A stretch of DNA of 64,000 bases from an uncultured Actinomycetes bacterium (GCA_903828785.1 CAIKNP010000005.1:1-64000), one strand, 5' to 3'. Positions 45,068 to 55,448 are shown, counted from the stretch's first letter. Notes: generated by a model from the letters alone, not told the origin. Translations and numbers: made by a program.

Positions 45068-46030
45068 CTACGACAGTGAAAGGGTGATGAAGTCCCGGGC
45101 GTAACGCGTTTGAAAGAAGCGGTCTGGTTTTTGAACCATCGACGGAGTGAGGTCCTTACCGTTGGCTGGTGTGGCGTATCCATTGGGGCTAGACGGGGCG
45201 TAGGTGGCAAAGACTGGCCACAGCGGATTCATGTCAAGCACCATGGCCCGAATGGCTCCGGCACGTACCATCATGCTGGCGAGGTCCACGATATTCATCG
45301 AACCCTCGGCGTAGACGAGGGCGCCACTGGCCGTGATGCCCAGCGCCGACCGCGGCACGTCGACGACCTGGTGAAGCGTCGAGCCCCAGGTTGATGTGTC
45401 GTAACGGTAGAGACCGGGTACGGGGGAGCCGTGATCGACCAGCAGGGTGAGGTTTTGGCGAACGGCGACGACGCTGCTGCGCATCGCCAGGTCACGACCC
45501 CAGGAGCCAATGGCGATGGAGCCATTTCTATAAATGACGAGGGAGGCCGCCCCCCGCACCAGTGCGGCGACGAGGTGACCTTCACTGAGGTAGCCCCCGT
45601 GTGAGTCCTTCAGTAGAAAGCCACCCGCGAAGGCCGCCACCAAGGTTTTCGACGCGGCGTGCGAAATGGGGGCCGTGAGCTTCCAGAAGTAGCCTCCGGG
45701 GCTCAAACTCCCCGAGTAGAGCCGAGCGTGGAGCCGGCTTTGGTCAATCCAAGCGACGCCGGCTTCGGCGGTGGGGTTTTGTGCGGGACGCAGGAGCGTG
45801 GTGTAGATAGCAGGGCTACCGTCAACGAGACGTCCGGCTGGTTTCCAATGTCCTTCCCCAGCCTGGGCGGGACTATTGAAGGGCGTGAGGGCCGGTGGCG
45901 GCGAAATCGCCACGCTGTGTGGCCGAGAGGCCCAACTCGTCGTGGCGGCCGTAAGCGTTAGGGCGCAACTGACGATCCCTAATGCAAAGTGTCGAACTCG
46001 CACGATTGTTCCATTCTTCCCGTCGTGCAT
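45068..46030 (-). CDS. Secreted phosphodiester-glycosidase-like (NAGPA/DUF2233) protein
   Basis: The 320-residue protein begins MHDGKNGTIVRVRHFALGIV with a signal peptide ending near TTSWA-S. The body has AGVAWIDQSRLHARLYSGSL, LVAAFAGGFLLKDSHGGYLS, NGSIAIGSWGRDL and AGAIRAMVLDMNPLWPVFAT, the beta-rich pattern of the NAGPA/DUF2233 group. These may hydrolyse sugar phosphodiester bonds in wall polymers. Start ATG 46030 has GGAGAGAGG upstream; a Met five codons earlier is the alternative. It is not linked to an operon. Confidence 0.68.
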   Translation of the reverse strand: MHDGKNGTIVRVRHFALGIVSCALTLTAATTSWASRPHSVAISPPPALTPFNSPAQAGEGHWKPAGRLVDGSPAIYTTLLRPAQNPTAEAGVAWIDQSRLHARLYSGSLSPGGYFWKLTAPISHAASKTLVAAFAGGFLLKDSHGGYLSEGHLVAALVRGAASLVIYRNGSIAIGSWGRDLAMRSSVVAVRQNLTLLVDHGSPVPGLYRYDTSTWGSTLHQVVDVPRSALGITASGALVYAEGSMNIVDLASMMVRAGAIRAMVLDMNPLWPVFATYAPSSPNGYATPANGKDLTPSMVQKPDRFFQTRYARDFITLSLS

Positions 46031-46319
46031 CGCACCTCTCTCCATTCTGCTCGAGTGAAGTAAGGGCGAGGTAAGAAAATGCTGAGTGCTTGGAGAGTGT
46101 GAGTTCTTCGTCCCCGTGGTGCACCAACTCATACGCCACGAGCGGGCGGGACCGCGTGGCCCGTCGGCCCGACTCGTGAAAGAGCAAGTCTCTTCCAGCG
46201 GGCCTGAACTACCGAGCGGTGTTAATGTCCTTTCGGATGGCGCGCGTTAGCGGCATTCGGGTCCGTGAAAGCATTCGAATTCACGCGGTCACCATGAGGT
46301 TGTTCCCGAAGGAGTGAGT

Positions 46320-46529
46320 ATGACGCGAGGACTGAAGTGGGGCGTGCTGGCCGGCGTTAGCGCGGGGATCGTGGTCATAGCTTGCTTGGATCTGCGTCAC
46401 GTTCACCAGCAATGGGGTGGCATTTTGGCCGCCGGCGTAACGGGCCTCGTCATTTTTGTGGTCCGCCAATGGATTGACCGGCCTTCACAATCGGGCGGGG
46501 ACGACGACGGCCATTCTCACCGCGGTTGA
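46320..46529 (+). CDS. Small two-helix membrane protein
   Basis: The 69-residue protein opens MTRGLKWGVLAGVSAGIVVI and has a second helix GGILAAGVTGLVIFVVRQWI. A short His- and Asp-rich tail GGDDDGHSHRG follows, which might bind a metal. Function is unknown. ATG 46320 is favoured over GTG 46314 because GAAGGAG is well placed. It stands alone, about 100 bp before the permease. Confidence 0.6.
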   Translation: MTRGLKWGVLAGVSAGIVVIACLDLRHVHQQWGGILAAGVTGLVIFVVRQWIDRPSQSGGDDDGHSHRG

Positions 46530-46594
46530 CCAGGGATTTTTGGACCTTGTGTAATCCCACCCCCCGACGCCATCAGGGTGTATCTTCCTTAGTA

Positions 46595-46607
46595 GGTCCA
46601 CTGGACC
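46595..46607. promoter_or_regulatory. Perfect inverted repeat before the APC permease
   Basis: GGTCCACTGGACC is two six-base arms around one base, ending 18 bases before the start codon and just upstream of the GGGGGG ribosome site. It could be an operator or a small hairpin controlling translation. Confidence 0.4.
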
Positions 46608-46625
46608 CGAAATTAGGGGGGAATT

Positions 46626-48170
46626 ATGACAGATAGCACCGTTACCGATAGCAGCCACGGTGAAGACTCTCGTATGGCCGCGCTCGGCTACAAAGAGGAA
46701 TTAAAGAGGGTCCTTTCGTTCTTCGACAATTTCTCGGTGGCCTTTAGTTACCTCAGCCCGATGGTGGGTATCTACTCGCTGTACACCCTCGGCCTGGGTA
46801 CGGGCGGACCGCGCTATATCTGGACCATCCCCGTCGTAGTGGCCTTCATGACGCTGGTGGCGCTGGTGTTTGGAGAGCTCGCCAGCGAATACCCGCTTTC
46901 GGGGGCGCTGTACCAATACGGCAAGTTCAACGTTGGACCTCGTTACGGTTGGTACGTCGGTTGGATATACGGCTTCGCGCTCCTCGCCACCGTCGCCTCG
47001 GTGGACTCGGGTGCGGTGCTCTACATCGTGGACCTCATCAATCTGTGGTTCAAGACCAACCTCAACCCCGCTAACCACGTCACCATTTTCGTGGTGGTTG
47101 GCATATTCATCCTGCTTTCAGGAATCTTGAACAGCGTCGGTGCGAAGATCATGGGCAAGGTGGCCAATCTCGGTGTCTACGTCGAGACCATTGGCACCTT
47201 CGGTGTCTTTCTGGCCCTAGCGATCCATGGTTTCCACCAGGGCTTCGGCTTCCTGTTCTCCACTCAAAACGTCCAAAATGTCAGCTCCAACCCCTTTGGA
47301 GTGAACTTGGCGGGCAACTGGTGGGTCGGCGCCGCACTCGTGGCGGTACTTGCCAATGCCTACATTTTCTACGGTTTTGAGTCGGCGGGTGACATCTCCG
47401 AAGAGACCATCAATGCCCACAAGGAAGTGCCACGGGCGATGCGTTCCGCACTCCTCTACGGTGGTATTGCCTCCTTCGTCCTCGTGCTTGGCCTCCTACT
47501 CGCCACACCGAAGGCCGGCATCGCTGGGGTCGTCTCGGGTGGCATTCCGACGCTCTTCGCGAGTCTGCCGAAGTTCCTGACTGACTTCTTCCTCGTGATG
47601 GTGGTAATCGCCTTCTTCAGCTGCGGTACGGCCGTGCAGGGAGCGGGAGCCCGCGTGGCCTACGCTCTGGCTCGCGACGGGGCCATGCCCGCGAGCAACT
47701 GGCTCAAGCAGGTGTCACCTCGCTTCAAGACCCCGGCGAATGCGGTGATGGTCGGCGTCGTGATTCCCTTCATCTTCATGTTGCTGGTCCTGGTTAATCC
47801 CAGCAAGCCGGTACACATTTTGTGGTTTATCTACCCAGCGAATGTCAACGCCCTCTACGCACTCGTTTCCTTCGGCGTGTCGGGAATCTACCTCGCCTTC
47901 TTCTTGACCGTACTGGGGTCATTCATCGCTCGACGACGTGGGTGGGTACCCAGTGGTTCCTTCACCCTTGGTAAGTGGGGCATGCCGGTAACGGTTACTG
48001 GACTCGTGTATCTCGGGGTGATGTTCCTCAACATTTGCTGGCCAAGTGCGCTTAGCAGCGGACGTGCCTTGTTTAACTACGGCTGGATCACCCTGATGAT
48101 TATGGCGATCATCGTCATTATCGGTGCTCTCTACGAAGTGCTGGCGCGTCCGGACCAGCGCAAGATGTGA
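46626..48170 (+). CDS. APC-family amino acid/polyamine permease
   Basis: The 514-residue transporter has about twelve membrane helices. Typical APC marks are SVAFSYLSPMVGIYSLYTLG (helix 1), ALVFGELASEYPLSGALYQY (helix 2), and FESAGDISEETINAHKEVPR after helix 6. It resembles the amino acid-choline transporter branch. The substrate is unknown. An ATG with a GGGGGG site is preceded by a perfect inverted repeat. The tRNA-Arg gene lies 84 bp downstream in the opposite sense. Confidence 0.85.
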   Translation: MTDSTVTDSSHGEDSRMAALGYKEELKRVLSFFDNFSVAFSYLSPMVGIYSLYTLGLGTGGPRYIWTIPVVVAFMTLVALVFGELASEYPLSGALYQYGKFNVGPRYGWYVGWIYGFALLATVASVDSGAVLYIVDLINLWFKTNLNPANHVTIFVVVGIFILLSGILNSVGAKIMGKVANLGVYVETIGTFGVFLALAIHGFHQGFGFLFSTQNVQNVSSNPFGVNLAGNWWVGAALVAVLANAYIFYGFESAGDISEETINAHKEVPRAMRSALLYGGIASFVLVLGLLLATPKAGIAGVVSGGIPTLFASLPKFLTDFFLVMVVIAFFSCGTAVQGAGARVAYALARDGAMPASNWLKQVSPRFKTPANAVMVGVVIPFIFMLLVLVNPSKPVHILWFIYPANVNALYALVSFGVSGIYLAFFLTVLGSFIARRRGWVPSGSFTLGKWGMPVTVTGLVYLGVMFLNICWPSALSSGRALFNYGWITLMIMAIIVIIGALYEVLARPDQRKM

Positions 48171-48254
48171 TCCGCTGATCCCAACATCGGCATTCGCGCG
48201 AGGCTTCATTGGGAATCTCCCCAGTGACCCGGGCAGAGATTCCTGAACGACGAG

Positions 48255-48326
48255 TGCCCCCGGCAGGAATCGAACCTGCGCACATGGCTTCGGAGGCCAA
48301 TGCTCTATCCCCTGAGCTACGGGAGC
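48255..48326 (-). tRNA. tRNA-Arg (anticodon CCG)
   Basis: The complement reads GCTCCCGTAGCTCAGGGG… to …CCTGCCGGGGGCA. It folds into a cloverleaf: a seven-pair acceptor with G-T at the third position, D arm GCTC/GAGC, anticodon loop CTCCGAA giving CCG, and T arm GCAGG-TTCGATT-CCTGC. The first pair of the anticodon stem is T-T. The discriminator is A. The CCA end is not encoded. It decodes CGG. Confidence 0.95.
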
Positions 48327-48476
48327 GTGAAGGTCAGTCTACCGCTTGGCTAAATCGTCAGCCCGGGGCGCAACTCACGCCTCGGTGTGGGTGGAGTACT
48401 TTGGAAGAGTCACTGGTTGCGTGCAACGACGCTCCAGATCGGTGTTCGTTCAAGGTTTTGACTACTGAGGAGCAGC

Positions 48477-49742
48477 GTGCACCCCATAACCCCAGCGCTA
48501 CTTGCCGATACGGCCAGACTGTTGGAGGACGACGTTCAGGTGGGCGGCGTCTCCTTACGTTCACTGGCGACGCAATTCGGAACGCCCCTGTTTGTCTACG
48601 ACGAGGAAACCCTGCGGGCTCGTTGCCGAGCGGCGGCGAACAGTTTCGACGATGGCGTGGCCTACGCGTCCAAGGCATTTCTGTGCGGCGCCATGGCCCG
48701 ACTGGTTGTTGAGGAAGGTCTCTGTGTTGATGTCGCTACGGGTGGGGAACTCGACCTCGTGCTGCGCAGTGGCGTGCTGGCGAATCGAGTCATTCTGCAC
48801 GGTAACAACAAATCGCGCGAGGAACTCGAACGGGCGCTCTCAATAGGGGTCCACCGAATCGTGGTTGACAATTTCAACGAAATTGCTCTCCTCTCCCATT
48901 TGGTGTCGGCACAGACACCACTCGACTGTCTCGTCCGGGTGACGCCGGGCGTCGAAGCGCACACCCACGAATACGTGCGCACTGGCCACGAAGACACGAA
49001 GTTCGGCTTCGCTATTGCCGGGGGACTGGCTCGTGAGGCGATTCGTCAACTGCGGGCTATTCCCAACGTGGTGGTGCACGGGGTGCACGCCCACATTGGC
49101 TCGCAGATATTTGGCACTGAAGGGTTTACCGAGGCGATTGACATTTTGGCGGCGTTCATTGCCGATGACGGCTTCGACGAACTCTGCATTGGCGGCGGAC
49201 TCGGCGTGGCCTACGTCAGTGGGGAGGAGGCCCTCTCCATCGAAACGTGGGGTGCCACGGTGCGTGATCGTTTGCGCCAGGCGGGCCTGGACTCGCTGCG
49301 GCTCCTCGCTGAACCGGGTCGGGCCATCGTCGCCCAAGCCGCACTAACGCTCTACCGCGTTGGTGCGGTCAAGCCCGTCACGCAGCGAACCTACATGGCT
49401 GTCGATGGCGGCATGAGTGATAACCCTCGCCCCGTGCTCTACGGATCGGGCTACGAAGCCTTTGATGTCGCACGCCCCCTCGCGGAGCGAAGCCAGGCCG
49501 TTCGGCTCGTTGGTAAACACTGCGAGAGTGGCGACGTTCTCATCGACGAAGCCTGGCTGCCCAGCGCGACGACCGTCGGTGACCTCGTCGCCACGCCGGT
49601 GACGGGTGCGTACGGCTACGCCATGGCCTCGAACTACAACCGCGTTCCGCGTCCCGCCGTGGTCTTTGTCAAAAATGGTGTCGCGCGAGTGGTCTTGCGT
49701 CGCGAGACTTTTGACGATCTCGCCCTGCTCGAAGTGGAGTAA
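48477..49742 (+). CDS. lysA: Diaminopimelate decarboxylase
   Basis: LysA makes lysine from meso-diaminopimelate. The 421-residue fold type III PLP enzyme has the PLP lysine in VAYASKAFLCGAM, VDNFNEI, HAHIGSQIFG, CIGGGLGVAY, LLAEPGRAIVAQAALTLYRV and the substrate cysteine region GKHCESGDVL. GTG 48477 follows GAGGAGC. It is followed six bases later by hom and then thrC, the aspartate-family order known from mycobacteria. Confidence 0.94.
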   Translation: MHPITPALLADTARLLEDDVQVGGVSLRSLATQFGTPLFVYDEETLRARCRAAANSFDDGVAYASKAFLCGAMARLVVEEGLCVDVATGGELDLVLRSGVLANRVILHGNNKSREELERALSIGVHRIVVDNFNEIALLSHLVSAQTPLDCLVRVTPGVEAHTHEYVRTGHEDTKFGFAIAGGLAREAIRQLRAIPNVVVHGVHAHIGSQIFGTEGFTEAIDILAAFIADDGFDELCIGGGLGVAYVSGEEALSIETWGATVRDRLRQAGLDSLRLLAEPGRAIVAQAALTLYRVGAVKPVTQRTYMAVDGGMSDNPRPVLYGSGYEAFDVARPLAERSQAVRLVGKHCESGDVLIDEAWLPSATTVGDLVATPVTGAYGYAMASNYNRVPRPAVVFVKNGVARVVLRRETFDDLALLEVE

Positions 49743-49747
49743 GGGTC

Positions 49748-51073
49748 GTGTCTGAAACGATTAGCCTTAGAAGCATGGATTCATCCCACGTTCGCATTGG
49801 GGTGATTGGTGCCGGGTTCGTGGGGGGCGCCTTTGTTCGCTCCCTGCTCGATCCCGAACGACAAGTCGCCCTCGTCGACGCGGCGACGACCACGCTCGAG
49901 ATTGTGGGAGTGGCTGTTCGCGACCTCTCCAAGCCCCGTGAAGGCATTCCCGCGGCTCTGCTCACTGATGACGCCGTGACCCTCGTCACTCGCGACGACG
50001 TCGATATCGTGGTCGAACTCGCTGGAGGCCTGGAGCCGGCAAAAACCCTGATCGAGTTGGCCCTTCGTCGTGGGGCAACGGTGGTGACGGCCAACAAGGC
50101 GCTCATAGCCGAGCACGGCACCGCACTGGCGCAACTGGCACACGAGCACGAAGCTGACCTCTTGTACGAAGCGGCCGTGGCCGGCGGTATTCCTATTTTG
50201 CGAGCCTTGCGAAGCTCCCTGGCGGGCGAAAAGATCAATCAGGTTCTCGGTATCGTCAACGGTACGACCAATTTCATTCTCTCCAAGATGACCCAAGACA
50301 ATGTGGACTACGACGCCGCCCTGGCGCAGGCGCAAGCCTTGGGCTACGCCGAGGCCGACCCCACGGCCGACGTGGAGGCCTTTGACGCCGCGGCTAAAGT
50401 GCAGATTCTTTCCTCACTGGCCATAGGCACCGCCCTGGTCGGTGAATCAATTTCGCGCGAAGGCATCACCGCCGTGCGGGCGCTCGACGTCGACTTCGCT
50501 CGTCGATCCGGCTACGTCATCAAACTCATCGGGGTGGTCGAGCGAGCGGGCGAGCACGGGGTTTCTCGTCGCACGCATCCGGCGCTCGTCCCCATTGATC
50601 ACCCTCTCGCATCGGTGCATGGAGCGATGAATGCCGTCTTTGTTGAAGGGGCCCGGTCGGGACCCTTGATGTGGCTGGGTCAAGGCGCGGGTGGCGAAGC
50701 GACGGCCACGGCCGTCATGGGTGACGTCCTGCTCGCCGCGCGCAATAGGGTTTCGGGTCGCCACGACATTCCCTTCTCGGTTGACGATCGCTTAGTCAGC
50801 GTGGATGTTGCCGACTTGTCGAGCGTGTTCTATATCAGTCTCGACGTCATCGACGAACCCGGCGTCCTGGCCGCGGTCGCGGCGGTGTTTGGCCGGCACA
50901 AGATCTCCATTCAGTCGATGGAGCAGAACGGGCTCGCCCACGACGCTCGTCTCAACTTCGTCACCCACGAGGCGCGCACGAGCGACGTCACCGCCACCTT
51001 GGCCGAACTTCGAACGCTCGCCGCGGTGGAGTCGATCGGTGCCTGCATTCGCGTTATTGGTGGTGAAGCGTGA
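49748..51073 (+). CDS. hom: Homoserine dehydrogenase
   Basis: The enzyme reduces aspartate semialdehyde to homoserine with NAD(P)H. The 441-residue protein has the Rossmann start [66 protein letters not shown] and [20 protein letters not shown]. It ends with an ACT domain (from [20 protein letters not shown]) for threonine feedback. GTG 49748 is used; ATG 49775 is possible. It overlaps thrC (GTGA). Confidence 0.93.
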   Translation: MSETISLRSMDSSHVRIGVIGAGFVGGAFVRSLLDPERQVALVDAATTTLEIVGVAVRDLSKPREGIPAALLTDDAVTLVTRDDVDIVVELAGGLEPAKTLIELALRRGATVVTANKALIAEHGTALAQLAHEHEADLLYEAAVAGGIPILRALRSSLAGEKINQVLGIVNGTTNFILSKMTQDNVDYDAALAQAQALGYAEADPTADVEAFDAAAKVQILSSLAIGTALVGESISREGITAVRALDVDFARRSGYVIKLIGVVERAGEHGVSRRTHPALVPIDHPLASVHGAMNAVFVEGARSGPLMWLGQGAGGEATATAVMGDVLLAARNRVSGRHDIPFSVDDRLVSVDVADLSSVFYISLDVIDEPGVLAAVAAVFGRHKISIQSMEQNGLAHDARLNFVTHEARTSDVTATLAELRTLAAVESIGACIRVIGGEA

Positions 51074-52107
51074 CTGGCTGGCGCGGACTGCTGAATGAAT
51101 ACGCCGAGTACCTCGACCTGCGCGGGGTGAACGAAGTCGTTACTTTGCAAGAGGGCAACACGCCGCTCATCTACGCGGAGCGGCTCTCGGAACGCCTCGA
51201 AGCCAAGGTGTATTTAAAGTTCGACGGCCTCAACCCTTCGGGATCCTTTAAGGACCGAGGCATGACCATGGCCATCACGAAGGCGAAGGCCCAGGGGGCC
51301 CAGACGGTCATTTGTGGCTCGACGGGCAACACGTCCGCCGCCGCCGCGGCCTACGCCGCCAAGGCCGGCATGGACTGTGTCGTCCTGGTCCCCGAGGGCA
51401 AGATTGCCATGGGCAAATTGGCCCAAGCGATTGTCTACGGGGCCAAGGTTCTGCAAATTCGTGGCAATTTCGATCAGGCCCTCAACCTGGCGCGCGAGCT
51501 CACCCAGCACCTGCCGATAACCATCGTCAACTCGATCAACCCCGATCGTATCGAGGGGCAGAAGACGGCGGCCTTCGAGCTCGTGGACGTCTTGGGTGAC
51601 GCGCCCGACATTGTGGCAATTCCGGTGGGCAACGCCGGCAACATCACGGCGTACTGGCGTGGCTTCACGCAGTATCACAGCCTTGGCAAGGCACCGACCT
51701 TGCCCAAGATGTGGGGCTTTCAGGCCGCGGGGGCTGCGCCCATCGTTCTCGGTCATCCGGTCGAATTCCCCGAAACCATCGCGACCGCTATTCGCATTGG
51801 AAATCCCGCGAGCTGGATCCCGGCCCTCGACGTGGTCAACGAGTCCCTCGGCGACATTCGCGCCGTTACCGATGACGAGATTCTCGAGGCCTACCGCTAC
51901 GTTGCTCGTCACGAATCGATCTTCTGCGAACCCGCGTCCGCGGCCTCGATTGCCGGAGTCCTCAAATTTGGCGTACCGCAGAACTCCACGGTGGTCTGCG
52001 TGCTGACTGGGAATGGACTGAAAGATCCCGATATCGCCATCGCCAATAGCCTGATGCCGACGGTGGTTGATGCGACGCTGCCCGCTTTACTGGGCGAACT
52101 TTCCTAG
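51070..52107 (+). CDS. thrC: Threonine synthase
   Basis: ThrC converts O-phosphohomoserine to threonine. The 345-residue fold type II PLP enzyme has the PLP lysine in [15 protein letters not shown], then [34 protein letters not shown] and [10 protein letters not shown]. This is the short form found in actinobacteria. GTG 51070 overlaps hom. In mycobacteria thrB (homoserine kinase) follows; here a 264-bp gap and rho follow instead, so the phosphohomoserine source must be encoded elsewhere. Confidence 0.93.
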   Translation: MTGWRGLLNEYAEYLDLRGVNEVVTLQEGNTPLIYAERLSERLEAKVYLKFDGLNPSGSFKDRGMTMAITKAKAQGAQTVICGSTGNTSAAAAAYAAKAGMDCVVLVPEGKIAMGKLAQAIVYGAKVLQIRGNFDQALNLARELTQHLPITIVNSINPDRIEGQKTAAFELVDVLGDAPDIVAIPVGNAGNITAYWRGFTQYHSLGKAPTLPKMWGFQAAGAAPIVLGHPVEFPETIATAIRIGNPASWIPALDVVNESLGDIRAVTDDEILEAYRYVARHESIFCEPASAASIAGVLKFGVPQNSTVVCVLTGNGLKDPDIAIANSLMPTVVDATLPALLGELS

Positions 52108-52223
52108 ACCTCGTGGGGTGATTCGTACGCCGGGACGAGCGAGGGCGTCTCGAAGTCTGCGGCGTGGTGCCAAGCCAACGTCGTGGTGGCACCACGTCTG
52201 CGCCAAGCGAACAATTGCTGCGT

Positions 52224-52251
52224 TTGACAGAGCGACATTTACGGCTACACT
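52224..52251 (+). promoter_or_regulatory. Candidate housekeeping promoter of rho
   Basis: TTGACA (52224-52229) and TACACT (52246-52251) are 16 bases apart, a near-consensus primary-sigma promoter. Transcription from about 52258 would give a leader of roughly 115 bases before rho, space enough for autoregulation. The thrC stop is 116 bp upstream of the -35 box. Confidence 0.55.
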
Positions 52252-52371
52252 TAACTTCGTCGTTCACATCTGGCCCTTTCGCCGATGTGCGGAACTCTTC
52301 CACTTACGACTTCTTTTAATTTTTTCCCCGCGTTAGCAGTCGTGCGTGCGCGGTGAGAGAGGACTCCCCAT

Positions 52372-54084
52372 ATGGCTGAAAAGCCCACCAGCCCGACCCG
52401 GCAAAATCTGGAAACCAAGTCGAAGGACGAGTTGATCGTCATCGCCAAGGCCACCGGTGTCGAGGTCGCGCCCCGCGCCACCAAGGCCACCATCATTGCC
52501 TCCCTCGCGGGTTCGTCCGCACCCGCGAGCGCCACTCCGCCCGCCGAGACACCCCGCGCGAGCTCCGCGGTGCGTTCGCGTCGCTACGTCGCCACGCCTA
52601 CCGACGACATCGAAGCGATACTGAACGACTACGCGGCTGAACCCAGCGCGATCCCAGCTCGTGAAGCCGGGGCGCCCTCGCGTCGTCCCCAATCCAGTGA
52701 AAGTGCAGGCGAGACCATCAGTCAACCGACCAATTCGCAGGGAGCGGAGCGATCCGATCGCCAAGGGGGTCAAGGACCTCGACAGAACAACCAAGGTGAG
52801 CGTCAGCCCCGCGACTTCGGCAACGACAGTAGTTCGAGGAACGGTCGTCGTAACCGTCGCAACCGCAACGGCCAAGGGAACGGACAAGGTGGCCGCGAAC
52901 GATTCAGCGAATCCTTCCCGAACACCGACCAGCCCTACCACGGAGAACTGGTTGACGTTGAGGGTCTGCTCGACTTGCGCGATGACGGTTACGGTTTCTT
53001 GCGCGTCAAGGGATTCACCGCTTCGCCCAACGACGTCTACGTCTCTATTAATCAAGTTCGCCGCTTTCACTTGCGCAAGGGTGACGTTGTCAAGGGTGGC
53101 TACCGGCCCGCGGCGTCCAACGAAAAGTACCCCGCCCTGTTGCGCGTGGACACCATCGCTGGATTCGATCCCGAAGTCGCTAAGTTGCGTCCAAAGTTTG
53201 AGGATCTGACGCCACTCTTTCCCGACGAAAAGTTCAAGCTCGAGACCCTCGACGGCAAGGGTGACCTGACGCCGCGAATCGTCGATCTGCTGGCCCCCAT
53301 TGGCAAGGGCCAGCGTGGCCTTATCGTCTCGCCACCCAAGGCCGGTAAGACCACCATCATGAAGCAGATTGCCCAGTCCATCGAGGTCAACAATCCCGAA
53401 GTGCACCTCATGGTGCTGCTGGTGGACGAGCGCCCCGAAGAAGTAACTGACATGCGACGCAGCGTGAAGGGTGAGGTCATCGCTTCGACCTTCGACCGAC
53501 CGGCCGACGAACACACGCACATCGCCGAACTTTGCCTCGAGCGCGCTAAGCGTTTGGTGGAGCAGGGTCGTGACGTCGTGATTATTCTCGACGGTATTAC
53601 TCGTTTGGCCCGTGCCTACAACTTGGCCGCGCCCGCCACGGGACGCATCATGTCCGGTGGTGTCGACTCCGGTGCGCTCTACCCACCCAAGAAGTTCTTC
53701 GGTGCGGCGCGCAATATTGAAGAGGGTGGCTCACTAACCATTCTGGCGACCGCCCTCGTGGAAACGGGCTCGAAGATGGACGAAGTCATCTTTGAAGAAT
53801 TCAAGGGAACCGGCAACATGGAGCTCAAACTCGACCGTCGCCTCGCCGAACGCCGCTTGTACCCAGCAATTGACGTCAACGCTTCGTCAACGAGACACGA
53901 AGAACTCCTGTTCAAGAAGGAAGTTCTGCCTCAGGTCTGGCGTCTACGACGCGTTTTGAGTGGTCTGGTGGCCGATGGCCGTGAGGCCGCGGGACTGGAA
54001 TTGCTTATTGACAAACTCCGCACCACGCCGTCCAATGACGTGTTCCTGGCCGAGATTGCCAAGGGCCCTGCGCCGACCACTTGA
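52372..54084 (+). CDS. rho: Transcription termination factor Rho
   Basis: This 570-residue hexameric RNA helicase ends transcription. An N-terminal SAP-like segment (about 15-45) is followed by a disordered insertion (about 50-180) rich in Arg, Gly, Asn and Gln ([19 protein letters not shown]). Then come the RNA-binding cold-shock-like domain ([17 protein letters not shown]) and the ATPase: SPPKAGKTT near residue 322, [18 protein letters not shown]- and R-loops. Such insertions are common in actinobacterial Rho and bind RNA. ATG 52372 has GAGAGAGGA upstream. Confidence 0.95.
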   Translation: MAEKPTSPTRQNLETKSKDELIVIAKATGVEVAPRATKATIIASLAGSSAPASATPPAETPRASSAVRSRRYVATPTDDIEAILNDYAAEPSAIPAREAGAPSRRPQSSESAGETISQPTNSQGAERSDRQGGQGPRQNNQGERQPRDFGNDSSSRNGRRNRRNRNGQGNGQGGRERFSESFPNTDQPYHGELVDVEGLLDLRDDGYGFLRVKGFTASPNDVYVSINQVRRFHLRKGDVVKGGYRPAASNEKYPALLRVDTIAGFDPEVAKLRPKFEDLTPLFPDEKFKLETLDGKGDLTPRIVDLLAPIGKGQRGLIVSPPKAGKTTIMKQIAQSIEVNNPEVHLMVLLVDERPEEVTDMRRSVKGEVIASTFDRPADEHTHIAELCLERAKRLVEQGRDVVIILDGITRLARAYNLAAPATGRIMSGGVDSGALYPPKKFFGAARNIEEGGSLTILATALVETGSKMDEVIFEEFKGTGNMELKLDRRLAERRLYPAIDVNASSTRHEELLFKKEVLPQVWRLRRVLSGLVADGREAAGLELLIDKLRTTPSNDVFLAEIAKGPAPTT

Positions 54085-54122
54085 TTTTCCTGTAAACTCT
54101 TTCTTCGCACTAAGGAGCGACC

Positions 54123-54350
54123 ATGAAGACTGACATTCACCCCAACTACGACGTCGCCGTCGTCACCTGCTCGTGCGGGAACACTTTCGAAACCAAGTCG
54201 ACGAAGCCGGTCCTCAAGGTGGAACTCTGCAACGAGTGCCACCCCTTCTTCACCGGTAAGCAGAAGCTCGTCGACACCGGTGGCCGCGTCGAGCGCTTCC
54301 AGCGTCGTTACGCCCAGAAGATCGACAAGGCGCGCGCTCCCAAGGCGTAA
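54123..54350 (+). CDS. rpmE: 50S ribosomal protein L31 (zinc-binding type)
   Basis: The 75-residue protein starts [20 protein letters not shown]. It has the CxC…CxxC zinc site (VTCSCG and [13 protein letters not shown]), so it is the zinc-dependent C+ form, likely swapped for a C- paralogue when zinc is scarce. AAGGAG lies well before ATG 54123. It follows rho by 38 bp, as in mycobacteria. Confidence 0.96.
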   Translation: MKTDIHPNYDVAVVTCSCGNTFETKSTKPVLKVELCNECHPFFTGKQKLVDTGGRVERFQRRYAQKIDKARAPKA

Positions 54351-54368
54351 GCCTTAGGACGGCCCGTC

Positions 54369-55448
54369 GTGCGATCCCTCGACGAAACCCTTCACGCCCT
54401 CGAAGACGAACTGCGGTCCGTCGAGTCGGCGCTCTCACAACCCGACGTGGCCAGTGACCTGACGCGTCTGCGTGACCTCTCGCGTCGCCACAAGCAACTC
54501 GCGGAAATAAACGCGGCGTGGTTGGTGCTCAAGTCCGCCCAGGCGGACCTCGCCACCGCCAAGGAAATGTTTAACGAGTCCAGTGGCGACGACCGCGAAC
54601 TCTGGCGAGCCGAAGTAAACGACTGCGAAGCGCGGATTCCTGAGCTGGAACTCACGCTGGAAGAGCTCCTGCTGCCGCGCGACCCCAATGAGGGGCGAAA
54701 CGTCCTGGTAGAAATTCGAGGTGCCGAAGGCGGGGAAGAGGCCAACCTCTTCGCCGGTGACCTCGCCGACATGTATCGGCGCTACGCGGCCCTGCGTGGC
54801 TGGAAACTCGAAGTCATCGAGGAGCGACCCTCCGACCACGGAGGTCTCGACGAAGCGACCTACCTGATCAAGGGAGACGACGCGTGGACTCGCATGGCCC
54901 ACGAGGCCGGCGTGCACCGCGTGCAACGAGTGCCGGTCACTGAAGCCAAGGGGCGCGTGCACACGTCCTCAGCGACGGTCTCGATTTTGCCCGAGGCTGA
55001 AGAAGTCGACGTCGCGATTGACCTATCCGAATTAAAAATTGACGTGTACCGTTCCTCGGGGCCGGGCGGTCAGAGCGTGAACACCACTGACTCGGCCGTG
55101 CGAATCACCCACTTACCTACCGGCATCGTCGTTTCCATGCAGGACGAGAAGAGCCAGATCCAAAATCGGGTAAAGGCCTTGACCGTCTTGCGTAGTCGTT
55201 TACTTAAAGCGGCCCAGGACGCCCAGGCCGCGGAATTGGGCGACCTGAAGCGTTCCCAGCTCGGAGGCGGTGGACGAAGCGAGAAAATTCGCACCTATAA
55301 CTTTAAGGAAAATCGCGTCACTGATCACCGCATCAATCTGACCAATTACACCCTCGATGCCGTTTTGGCGGGGGACCTTGATGCCTTTATCGATGCCCTC
55401 CTGGCCGATCAGCGCACTCGTCAGTTGGCGGAGAGTGGCGGAAACTAA
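54369..55448 (+). CDS. prfA: Peptide chain release factor 1
   Basis: RF1 reads UAA and UAG stops. The 359-residue protein has the codon-recognition stretch VHRVQRVPVTEAKGRVHTSS (PxT-type motif) and the catalytic GGQ in YRSSGPGGQSVNTTDSAVRI near residue 230, then SQLGGGGRSEKIRTYNF. GTG 54369 is the start. The tail overlaps the prmC start by 14 bases; PrmC methylates the GGQ glutamine, so the coupling is functional. Confidence 0.95.
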   Translation: MRSLDETLHALEDELRSVESALSQPDVASDLTRLRDLSRRHKQLAEINAAWLVLKSAQADLATAKEMFNESSGDDRELWRAEVNDCEARIPELELTLEELLLPRDPNEGRNVLVEIRGAEGGEEANLFAGDLADMYRRYAALRGWKLEVIEERPSDHGGLDEATYLIKGDDAWTRMAHEAGVHRVQRVPVTEAKGRVHTSSATVSILPEAEEVDVAIDLSELKIDVYRSSGPGGQSVNTTDSAVRITHLPTGIVVSMQDEKSQIQNRVKALTVLRSRLLKAAQDAQAAELGDLKRSQLGGGGRSEKIRTYNFKENRVTDHRINLTNYTLDAVLAGDLDAFIDALLADQRTRQLAESGGN

